From: Sphingomonas arvum
Lineage (GTDB): Bacteria > Pseudomonadota > Alphaproteobacteria > Sphingomonadales > Sphingomonadaceae
DNA: 64,000 nt
Direction of reading: 5' to 3'
Assembly (NCBI RefSeq): GCF_026013565.1
Contig: NZ_JAPDOB010000001.1
Span: 434,001 to 498,000 of the forward strand
A program made the translations under genes and the position numbers. The notes below the pieces were generated by a model. That model made no database searches, was not told where the DNA came from, and worked only from the letters and a program-made list of their open reading frames with translations. Of the stretch, positions 43,742 to 51,691 are shown piece after piece (position 1 is the stretch's first letter; each line of letters begins with the position of its first letter).

Positions 43742-44581
43742 ATGTCACTGGTTTCACCTGAACAGGTCGGCGCGCTTCTGAGAAACGTGGCGGCCGCCAT
43801 CGTCCTGCCGCGCTATCGCTCACTCGGTTCGGGCGAGGTCGTCGAGAAATCCGCTGGTGAACTGGTGACCGTGGCGGACCGCGAAGCGGAACTCGCCATC
43901 GGCCAAGGCTTGCACGAATTGCTGCCGGCCGCACGCCTGATTGGTGAAGAGGCCTGCGCTGAACGTCCTGACCTGATCGAGCATCTGGCCGACGAGCTCG
44001 TCTGGCTGGTCGATCCAATCGACGGCACGGCGAATTTCGCGGCCGGCCGACCGCCTTTTGCCATGATGATAGCCCTCTTGGAGCATGGCGTCGTCCGGCA
44101 GTCGTGGATTCTTGATCCATTGCATGACGTGCTGTTCCATGCCGACCGCGGCGGAGGCGCGTTCCGCGATGGCGTCAAGGTAACTGGTGGCACCGATCGG
44201 AGTGTGGAGCGCGACCTTTGTGGCATCCTGTCCGAAGCCTTCCTGCCCGCCGAACAGCGTCACTTGGGCGAGACGCTCCGAGCGCGGTTTGGCAGGGTCC
44301 TGCCGACGCAGCGCTGCGCGGGGCATGAATACCCGCTGGTGGCGCTCGGCGAGCGCGACTTCGCGATTTATTGGCGTACCCTGCCGTGGGATCATGCGGC
44401 GGGTGCCCTGTTGCTGTCAGAGGCGGGTGGGCGCGCGCTGCACTTTGACGGATCGCCTTACGGGCCGGCTGTCCAGCGGTCCGGCTTGCTGCTGGCCCGA
44501 AATCCCGAGGTCGCCGACCTCCTGCTGAGGGCCGTCACCGCCGATGACGAGATGGGCTTGGGGGGCAGTCGGGCAGGGTAG
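43742..44581 (+). CDS. inositol monophosphatase-family phosphatase
   Basis: The 279-residue protein has the IMPase motifs: metal-binding GEE (68-70), WLVDPIDGTANF (88-99) and PWDHAAGALLLSEAGG. The substrate may be inositol-, histidinol- or 3'-phosphoadenylate; the sequence does not decide. The ATG at 43742 is preferred as the family start. It stands alone before the capsule locus. Confidence 0.85.
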   Translation: MSLVSPEQVGALLRNVAAAIVLPRYRSLGSGEVVEKSAGELVTVADREAELAIGQGLHELLPAARLIGEEACAERPDLIEHLADELVWLVDPIDGTANFAAGRPPFAMMIALLEHGVVRQSWILDPLHDVLFHADRGGGAFRDGVKVTGGTDRSVERDLCGILSEAFLPAEQRHLGETLRARFGRVLPTQRCAGHEYPLVALGERDFAIYWRTLPWDHAAGALLLSEAGGRALHFDGSPYGPAVQRSGLLLARNPEVADLLLRAVTADDEMGLGGSRAG

Positions 44582-44907
44582 ATGAGCTATAGTCGAGCGA
44601 GAACCACCGAGGATCTGCGATATGTGGGCCGCTCTTCCGGTAGCTAGAAAACGCATTAACTCGAAGTGCGTTCATAGAAGGCTAACGTTGCGGCCCCCAA
44701 GCCACACTTGTGCCATTCTTTCGTGGTCCGGGGCCTTGACCATGCAGATCGCAACTCGTGGCGGTCGATATGGTGCAAGCAGGTTACACGAAAGCGCGGC
44801 GTCGCGCAGTTGAGCACGAAAGGTATCGCTACTTCGCCTGGTCCGGAGTAGGTGGGGCCGGCTCGGTAACGTCTTTCGCCCGCAAGGGCGCCCGTGAGGT
44901 GGGAAGA
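44582..44907. other. 326-nt region upstream of capsule locus
   Basis: No gene is supported here. The sequence is moderately A/T-richer at the left (ACGCATTAACTCGAAGTGCG) and is open in the kdsD frame from 44758, but without family similarity. It should hold the promoter of the capsule transcript. I see no JUMPstart or ops element and no clear -35/-10 pair. Confidence 0.5.
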
Positions 44908-45912
44908 ATGACATTCCAGTTTCCGTCGCAGGTGATCTCCTCCAACCAGTCGCTCATCGAGCGCGGCGCTGAGGTCATCCGGGTCGAGGCGGAGGCCCTC
45001 GGTCTACTTGCCGAGTCCCTTGACGGCTCCTTCGTGGACGCCTGCCGAGCGATTCTGCGCGCGCGTGGCCGGGTTGTGATTACCGGAATGGGCAAGTCTG
45101 GCCACATCGGCCGCAAGTGGGCCGCGACGCTGGCCGCGACGGGAACGCCCGCTTTCTACGTGCACCCGGGGGAAGCCGCGCACGGCGACCTTGGGATGCT
45201 GGTGCCCGGGGACGTACTGGTGGTGCTGTCCAATTCGGGCAACACGTCCGAACTGCGCGCCATTCTGAGCTATGCCAAGGCGATCGACCTAACCATCATC
45301 GGGGTGGCGTCCAAGCCTGACTCGCTAGTCATGAAGAGCGCCGACATCGGCTTGGCGCTGCCGATGACCAGGGAAGCATGCCCGGCCAACGTTGCGCCGA
45401 CCACATCGACGACCCTGCAGCTGGCGCTTGGGGATGCGCTTGCGCTGACCTTGATGGACATGCGCGGGTGCTCAGTGAAGGATCTCAAGACCCTGCACCC
45501 GGGCGGGTCGCTCGGCGTTCGGCTCGCGTCGCTGCGGGACATCATGCACACCGGCTTGAGGCTGCCGCTGGTCGGACATGATACGCCGATGTGCGACGTG
45601 ATTGTGACGATGACCTCGTCCGGCTTCGGGATCGCGGGCGTGACCGACAGCGCCGGCCGGCTGTCTGGCGTTATCACCGACGGGGACATTCGCCGGCATT
45701 TCGACGAGCTGGTCACTGCCACCGCCGGCGATGTGATGACCGCCGGCCCTAAGACGTTGTTCGACGACATGCTGGCGGAAGAAGCGCTGCAGTTCCTCAA
45801 CGACAACAAGATCACCTGCGGGTTCGTGATCGAGCGCGACGCGCCCGTGAACACCAACGTGCCCATCGGGGTCATCCACCTGCACGATCTCCTGCGCGCC
45901 GGGCTATCCTGA
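44908..45912 (+). CDS. kdsD: D-arabinose 5-phosphate isomerase, KdsD/KpsF type
   Basis: The 334-residue protein has an SIS domain (1-190: ITGMGKSGHIGRKWAATLAATG, VLSNSGNTSELRAIL, APTTSTTLQLALGDALA) and two CBS domains. It makes arabinose 5-phosphate from ribulose 5-phosphate, the first step to Kdo. The ATG at 44908 is preceded by GGGAAG. It leads the capsule locus and is followed 13 nt later by kdsB. Confidence 0.93.
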   Translation: MTFQFPSQVISSNQSLIERGAEVIRVEAEALGLLAESLDGSFVDACRAILRARGRVVITGMGKSGHIGRKWAATLAATGTPAFYVHPGEAAHGDLGMLVPGDVLVVLSNSGNTSELRAILSYAKAIDLTIIGVASKPDSLVMKSADIGLALPMTREACPANVAPTTSTTLQLALGDALALTLMDMRGCSVKDLKTLHPGGSLGVRLASLRDIMHTGLRLPLVGHDTPMCDVIVTMTSSGFGIAGVTDSAGRLSGVITDGDIRRHFDELVTATAGDVMTAGPKTLFDDMLAEEALQFLNDNKITCGFVIERDAPVNTNVPIGVIHLHDLLRAGLS

Positions 45913-45925
45913 CCTAGCCACCAGC

Positions 45926-46726
45926 TTGACCGACTTCGCAATCATCATCCCGGCGCGGTTCGCGTCGACCCGCTACCCAGGCAAGCCGCTGGTCGCGCTG
46001 CGCGGAGCGACGGGCGTTGCCAAGACGCTCATCCGCCGAAGCTGGGAATGTGCGACGGCGGTGCCGGGCAGCGTAGGCGTGTGGGTGGCGACCGATGACG
46101 CCCGAATCGCGGACGAGGTGACCGGCTTCGGCGGCCAGGTCGTGATGACCTCGCCGGACTGCGCCAACGGCACGGAGCGCTGCGCCGACGCCATCGACAA
46201 GTTAGGCGAGATCGCGCCGGTTGTCGTCAACCTGCAAGGTGATGCGCCCTTGTCGCCGAGCGACCTTGTTCCCCGGCTGGTGGCCAGGCTGGAGGAAGAT
46301 CGTGAGGCGGTGATGGCCACTCCGGCGGTGCGCTGCTCGGCGAGCCTGTACGCGCACCTCGCAGCGGACGCTGCCAACGGCCGCGTCGGCGGGACCACCG
46401 TGGTGTTCAACCGCGCGCAGCACGCTTTGTACTTCTCCAAGCGGCTGATCCCCTACTTGCCGGGGCAGACGGATGCCGAGGCTGGGGACGTGCACCTGCA
46501 CCTGGGGATGTATGCCTATCGCCTTCCCGCCCTGCGCGAGTACCGCGAGGCAGAAACGAGCCGCCTGGAAGTGCTCGAGGGGCTGGAGCAATTGCGGTTT
46601 CTCGATCTTGGGCTCCGAGTGTCCGCGCTGGCGATTGAAGCGCTCGATTGGGATGCAATCGAATTGAATAATCCCAGCGATGTTGCGGCCATGGAGCGGA
46701 TCCTCGCGTCGCGCGGCATCGAATAG
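45926..46726 (+). CDS. kdsB: 3-deoxy-manno-octulosonate cytidylyltransferase
   Basis: The 266-residue enzyme activates Kdo as CMP-Kdo. It begins TDFAIIIPARFASTRYPGKPL and contains ATDDARIADEV, TSPDCANGTERC and VVNLQGDAPLSP. The start is TTG at 45926, just in front of the usual family N-terminus; no better start exists. In the KpsU position beside kdsD it serves capsule synthesis, although LPS could share it. Confidence 0.92.
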   Translation: MTDFAIIIPARFASTRYPGKPLVALRGATGVAKTLIRRSWECATAVPGSVGVWVATDDARIADEVTGFGGQVVMTSPDCANGTERCADAIDKLGEIAPVVVNLQGDAPLSPSDLVPRLVARLEEDREAVMATPAVRCSASLYAHLAADAANGRVGGTTVVFNRAQHALYFSKRLIPYLPGQTDAEAGDVHLHLGMYAYRLPALREYREAETSRLEVLEGLEQLRFLDLGLRVSALAIEALDWDAIELNNPSDVAAMERILASRGIE

Positions 46727-46737
46727 GGCTGCATTCG

Positions 46738-48396
46738 GTGGAGGAGGGGGCCGCCAGCGGCGGTGTTGGTAACTGGACTGCCCAGGCATTCCTTTTGTTG
46801 CGAATGCATCTTCGTGCATTCGGGTCAGACCCGGTACGATATCTGTCGGGCGTCTTTTGGCGGCTGCGAGGGTACCGGCTTCGGTCGCGCAACTACCTGT
46901 CCCCCCTGCTCGGCCGTTCCCCAGCGGCTTACATGTTGTGGACGTTGCGTCGCGAACGAAGAAGCGGTCATTACCAGCTCTTCTCTCCGGCTGTAGGTGG
47001 TGCGGTCGTCTTGGTGCCGATGGTGGAGGAGGGAGCGGATTCAGGCGGTCTTGCTCGTACACTGCACTCGATCGAAAAGGCGGCGCCAGGCAACGAGCCG
47101 ATCATGCTTGCGCGAGACAACGAAGGTCGGCCGCTGGTTGCGAACCCGGATCGGCTTGCCAAGCTCGGCCAGCACGACAGCATCTGGGTGTGCCCGATGG
47201 CACCTGGAGATGAGTTGGCCGCCGATGCGCTGGTCCAGTATGCGCAGGCGATCGCTCAGTCGCGCGACATCGACGTTTTTTATGCCGATGACGACTTGCT
47301 GGACACGTCTGGCCGCCGGCACCAGCCACACCTGAAACCTGATTGGAACCCGGAGCTATTCCGACATCATGATTACCTGACCGGCGCTTGCGTGCTGCGG
47401 ATTTCTCCCGAGGCATTAAACAGCTTGCCGGCGGGGAATTGGGCTGAAGCGCTCGTTCGAGCGAAGATCGGCGGCACGGTGACGCCACTGCATGTGCCCT
47501 CTATACTGCATCATCGCCGACACCGCCCGGCGCCGCGGGTGCCGGCAGGCGCTGCGGAATTCGAGCTTCACCGAGCACCCGCAGTGAGCCTGATCGTGCC
47601 GACGCGTAACCATGCCGAGCTGCTACGTACCTGCCTCGAAGGTGTCGAGCGAACCCGATACGCGGAGCGGCAGACCATTGTGGTGGACAATGGCAGCGAC
47701 GACGACGAGACAATTGCTGTTCTCAAGACATTCGAGAAAGCGGGCGGACTCGTACTTCGCAGGCCAGGTCCTTTCAACTTCAGTTCCTTGAACAACGCGG
47801 CCGTTCGCGAGGCTCGCGGGGACTTCCTCTGCTTTCTCAACAACGACATAGAGGTTCTTTCGCCTGACTGGCTGGCGATCATGGTTGCGCAAGCTCAACG
47901 GGCCGATGTCGGTGCAGTCGGAGCACGGCTGCTCTATCCCGACCATACTATCCAACATGCCGGAGTGGTGATCGGAATGGGCGGAGGTGCCGGCCATGCG
48001 CACCGGTTTCAGCGCGCTACAGACCCTGGCTACTTCGATCGTGCGAGCCTGCCGCAGCAGGTCAGCGCGGTGACGGCGGCTTGCCTCGTAGTGGCGCGCG
48101 ACAAGTTCATCGCAGTCGGCGGTTTCGACGAGCGGATGTTCCCGGTGGCGTTCAACGACGTCGACCTATGCCTGCGTCTCAACGAGCGCGGCTGGCAGTC
48201 CTTTTACGAGCCTCGGGCAACACTGATCCATCATGAGTCCAAGTCCCGCGGCAAGGACAGTGCGAAAGGCAACAGGGACCGCTTCGCTCGCGAACTCGCT
48301 GCCTTGAAACAGCGCTGGCTAACCGAAGAGCGTGCCGATCCATTTCACCACCCGTATCTAAGCCGCTTCTCTGAGCAATTCGTACTGGACGTCTAA
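46738..48396 (+). CDS. glycosyltransferase family 2 protein (large, capsule locus)
   Basis: The 552-residue protein has an N-terminal ~270-residue domain and a C-terminal GT2 domain: VSLIVPTRNHAELLRTCLEGV, VVDNGSDDDE, FLNNDIEVLSPDWL, HAHRF, GGFDERMFPVAFNDVDLCLRL and a tail ESKSRGKD. The N-terminal part resembles a second, degenerate GT2 fold (DVFYADDDLLDTSGRRHQPHLKPDW). The GTG at 46738 lacks a good RBS; ATG at 46804 is an alternative. It is a paralogue of the gene at 59437. It probably transfers a sugar to the capsule polymer. Confidence 0.87.
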   Translation: MEEGAASGGVGNWTAQAFLLLRMHLRAFGSDPVRYLSGVFWRLRGYRLRSRNYLSPLLGRSPAAYMLWTLRRERRSGHYQLFSPAVGGAVVLVPMVEEGADSGGLARTLHSIEKAAPGNEPIMLARDNEGRPLVANPDRLAKLGQHDSIWVCPMAPGDELAADALVQYAQAIAQSRDIDVFYADDDLLDTSGRRHQPHLKPDWNPELFRHHDYLTGACVLRISPEALNSLPAGNWAEALVRAKIGGTVTPLHVPSILHHRRHRPAPRVPAGAAEFELHRAPAVSLIVPTRNHAELLRTCLEGVERTRYAERQTIVVDNGSDDDETIAVLKTFEKAGGLVLRRPGPFNFSSLNNAAVREARGDFLCFLNNDIEVLSPDWLAIMVAQAQRADVGAVGARLLYPDHTIQHAGVVIGMGGGAGHAHRFQRATDPGYFDRASLPQQVSAVTAACLVVARDKFIAVGGFDERMFPVAFNDVDLCLRLNERGWQSFYEPRATLIHHESKSRGKDSAKGNRDRFARELAALKQRWLTEERADPFHHPYLSRFSEQFVLDV

Positions 48397-48400
48397 ACTC

Positions 48401-49183
48401 ATGGCGTCGCTCTACCTACCCACCGTGACCCTGGCCGCCGTCACGTCCGTCAACGTTGAGGCAACGATTGCGGCGCTCAAGGTCTGCCTCGACGCAGCAA
48501 GCTTCGGCGACGCGATACTGCTGACCGATGCCGAAGTGGAACCGCCGTCACCCGTGCGCCACGTGCGGACAGACCCGATCCTCACCTCCTCCGCCTATTC
48601 TGAGTTCATGTTAACACAGCTCGTTGACCATGTTCGGACTGAGCACGTGCTAGTGGTCCAATGGGACGGGTTCATTGCCAGCCCAGGCGCCTGGGATGAG
48701 CGATTCCTTGATTACGATTACATCGGCGCCCCTTGGCCGCAATTCAGCGATGGTTACGATGTGGGCAATGGCGGCTTCTCGCTTCGCAGCCGACGGTTGC
48801 TGGAGGCATGCCGAGACTCCGAGTTCAGGGTCGTTCATCCGGAGGATGTTGCAATTTGCCGGACCAATCGGGCGTTCCTTGAAGAGAAGCACCGGATCCG
48901 CTTTGCCGACGCGCAGATCGCGGGTCGCTTCTCAAAAGAGCGCAATCCGTCGCTCAAGCCAACTTTCGGCGTCCACGGCATATTCAACTTGGTCGAGGCG
49001 CTCGGACCCGAACGCTTCTGGGAGCTCTACTCCTCACTTGACGAGCGCCGGGGCGTAGTTCGGGACCGTTCGCTTCTGTTCCGCCAACTGCGCTCAGCCA
49101 GAGGTGGAGTGAGAAGATCGCTGCAGTTATGGCTGGGCCTGCTCGGTGACAGGGTACGGATGGTCGTGCGGGAAGGGACTTAA
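48401..49183 (+). CDS. DUF5672 family protein (putative glycosyltransferase-like)
   Basis: The 260-residue protein has the DUF5672 signature: LPTVTLAAVTSVNVEATIAAL, HVLVVQWDGFIASPGAWDERFLDYDYIGAPWP and GNGGFSLRSRRLLEAC. DUF5672 members sit in polysaccharide clusters and look like GT-A enzymes (VQWDGF with an acidic metal-binding residue). Its position four nucleotides after GT2 supports a role in the same capsule. Confidence 0.82.
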   Translation: MASLYLPTVTLAAVTSVNVEATIAALKVCLDAASFGDAILLTDAEVEPPSPVRHVRTDPILTSSAYSEFMLTQLVDHVRTEHVLVVQWDGFIASPGAWDERFLDYDYIGAPWPQFSDGYDVGNGGFSLRSRRLLEACRDSEFRVVHPEDVAICRTNRAFLEEKHRIRFADAQIAGRFSKERNPSLKPTFGVHGIFNLVEALGPERFWELYSSLDERRGVVRDRSLLFRQLRSARGGVRRSLQLWLGLLGDRVRMVVREGT

Positions 49184-49378
49184 TTGTAACTTCATCCGTG
49201 GTGGGGACGGCGCCGACCAGCTCGTCGGGCTGTCCGGGTCGCGCTGGCATGAAACTCGTAAGGGAGCTCCGACGCGCCCCGCCTGGTTCGTCAATTTGGA
49301 GTGGAAACCGCGTGCCACATTCACTATCCGCCGCCTTGAGCCGATCATTGTTGCTTGTCGTTGGGCGGAGAACGCTAA

Positions 49379-51685
49379 GTGTCTCGAAGTGATATGAATT
49401 CTCTGGAAGTCGACGACGCCCATTCTTCAAAAAAGTTCAAGGTCTGCATCGTTACCAGAACGAAAGATCGAGGGCTGATGCTCGCGCGCGCCGCGCAGAG
49501 TGTGAGATCGCAGACTTTTGAAGATTATTGCTGGGTTGTCGTCAACGATGGGGGCGACGAAGATGAAGCGCGCGCGATTTGGGAAGGTAGCGGAATAGCG
49601 CGCGAGCGCAGGCGTTTTCTGTCAAATGCGAAGTCAAAAGGCATGGAGGTTGCTTCCAACCAGGGAATTCGTGCGGTTGAATCAGATTTCATCGTGATCC
49701 ATGACGACGATGACAGTTGGGATCGAGACTTTCTTAAGCAAACTGTTGGATTCTTGGAAGCGGAGGAAGGCCGCTTTTATGGCGGAGTAGTTACTCATTC
49801 AGTCTATGTATCCGAACTGGTGCGTGAGAAAGAAATCGTCACGCTCGCGGAGAAGCCGTATCAAAACCAGCTTGTCAGCCTGGATCTGGATACCGTTATT
49901 GATCGGAACCTCTATCCCCCGATCTCATTCCTTTTCAAGCGTTCGGTATACGAGCAGATCGGCGGCTTCGATGATAGCCTGCCAGTGCTCGGCGATTGGC
50001 TGTTCAACATGGAGTTTCTGCTGCGCGCTAACGTTGGCGTGATCAAGGAGCCGCTCGCTTACTACCACCACCGCGACAGTTCCGAGTTAACGGCGCCGGA
50101 GTATCGTAACACCGTGGTGGACTCGCTTGCCCTTCATCAGAAATACACAGCGATCGTCCGCAACGACTTTCTTCGCCGCAACATCGGGCAGTCGGCCATT
50201 GCATTCCGCATGGCGGTTAGCGGAGCGAGCCCCGCCCCAAGCGATCAGCCGTCGCATGACCGGCACGCTGCGCAGGCGCTTCCTTCGGTTCAGCTGTTAT
50301 CACGTGGTGAGGGTGACCTGAGCTGGGCGATCAGCGCGATCAACGCAAAGCTGGCCGAGCGTCGGGTGGGGACGCTCTACAAGTTCCGTAAGGTCAGCCC
50401 CTTACCGCCAAATGCGTCGTGGAGCACGGTGGTGCCGCTGCTGCAGCGCCTCGCGATAAAGGTTCCCGCGCCAAACGACTTCGATGAGCATGCCTACCTC
50501 GCGGCTAACCCCGATGTGGCAGAAGAAGTGCGACAGGGCAGGCAGAAGTCTGGCTTCAATCACTATCTGATCCATGGACGTCATGAGGGGCGCGCACGGA
50601 CGAGCGGGGAATATACTCCGCCACCGCAATCCTCTGCCATCCTTTCGCGGCAAAATGAGCCGATCAGCCAGGTTCGTCCGGTATTCGACAGTTCGCTCAT
50701 GACGCGGAGCAGCCATCACGAAGCCGGCTTCGAGACAGTGCTGCACGTGGCGCACCATGAATGGCACGGCATCCGTCAGGCTACGGCCTACTGCCCGGGG
50801 CATAAGCTGCTCATATCTGCGCACGAGGGCCTCGACAGCGACGACAAGAAGATGCTTGCGGAAGAGATTACGAGGCTCGGAATCAATCGCATCTGCATTC
50901 AGGGTTATTCGAGCAACGCCGACGCACTGGTGCTTTTCTTGCGATCTGCGCTCGGACCGAACGTCAAGTTTTTCATGGTCAGTCACGTCAACACGGCGCA
51001 ATTCGACCACCAGTTTGAAATGCAGGTCATTGCCAAGCTGCTCAACCGTCGGCGCTTCGGGGTGCTCGACGGTATCGGTTCGGTGAAGCCAAATTTTGGC
51101 AACGCGATTGAAGGCTTCTGGCCAGGAACCATCATCAACTACGCGCCCAACATTCCGATGCCACAAGGTCGGCGGTCCGAACGCGTGGAAGTTTATGCGC
51201 CATTGGACGTGGGTTGGCGCAAGAACCTTTTCACCAATGTCATGGCTGCTTCGATGGCTTCGAATGTAGATGTGGTGAAGACGGCGAATTTCCCCAATGG
51301 TTTGGAAGACATCTACGATCTCGCGAAACTGCGGCTTGTTGGGTATCTTCGTGGACGGGATCTGCTGGACGAAATGGCGCGCAGCTCGTTGACGCTGGTC
51401 GCTACGCTGGCCGAATGCCAGCCAATGACTCAGCTCGAAAGCTTCGCGGTAGGCACGCCGTCGCTCACTGGTCCGCTTGAAGTCACTGAGTTCGCCAACG
51501 ATCCCCTGATCAAGCTTTGTACAACGACTCACCTTGATAATCCGGCCTTGCTTGCGCGAGATATCGAACGGATTGTCGATGTGGTGCGCAACGACCCCGA
51601 TGAAATGAACCAGATGATTGCGAGCCACCTTAGCGCGCGCAACAAGGTCGCTTCTCAATCCTATGCGGACTTTCTGGGGCTCTAA
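49379..51685 (+). CDS. multi-domain glycosyltransferase: GT2 domain, NPDV module, C-terminal GT-B-like domain
   Basis: The 768-residue protein starts at GTG 49379, with GGAG 8 nt before. An N-terminal GT2 domain (about 20-260) has CIVTRTKDRGLMLARAAQSV, VVVNDGGDEDEA and VIHDDDDSWDRDFL. A short module at about 360-405, YLAANPDVAEE..GFNHYLIHGRHEGR, is shared with the PhyH gene at 58311. The C-terminal part (about 445-768) has VLHVAHHEWHGIRQATAYC, FFMVSHVNTAQFDHQF and TLAECQPMTQLESFAVGTPSL, resembling a GT-B acceptor/nucleotide domain. Codon usage looks less GC-rich than in genes before 48 kb. A 195-nt spacer precedes it. Confidence 0.8.
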   Translation: MSRSDMNSLEVDDAHSSKKFKVCIVTRTKDRGLMLARAAQSVRSQTFEDYCWVVVNDGGDEDEARAIWEGSGIARERRRFLSNAKSKGMEVASNQGIRAVESDFIVIHDDDDSWDRDFLKQTVGFLEAEEGRFYGGVVTHSVYVSELVREKEIVTLAEKPYQNQLVSLDLDTVIDRNLYPPISFLFKRSVYEQIGGFDDSLPVLGDWLFNMEFLLRANVGVIKEPLAYYHHRDSSELTAPEYRNTVVDSLALHQKYTAIVRNDFLRRNIGQSAIAFRMAVSGASPAPSDQPSHDRHAAQALPSVQLLSRGEGDLSWAISAINAKLAERRVGTLYKFRKVSPLPPNASWSTVVPLLQRLAIKVPAPNDFDEHAYLAANPDVAEEVRQGRQKSGFNHYLIHGRHEGRARTSGEYTPPPQSSAILSRQNEPISQVRPVFDSSLMTRSSHHEAGFETVLHVAHHEWHGIRQATAYCPGHKLLISAHEGLDSDDKKMLAEEITRLGINRICIQGYSSNADALVLFLRSALGPNVKFFMVSHVNTAQFDHQFEMQVIAKLLNRRRFGVLDGIGSVKPNFGNAIEGFWPGTIINYAPNIPMPQGRRSERVEVYAPLDVGWRKNLFTNVMAASMASNVDVVKTANFPNGLEDIYDLAKLRLVGYLRGRDLLDEMARSSLTLVATLAECQPMTQLESFAVGTPSLTGPLEVTEFANDPLIKLCTTTHLDNPALLARDIERIVDVVRNDPDEMNQMIASHLSARNKVASQSYADFLGL

Positions 51686-51691
51686 TTGGCG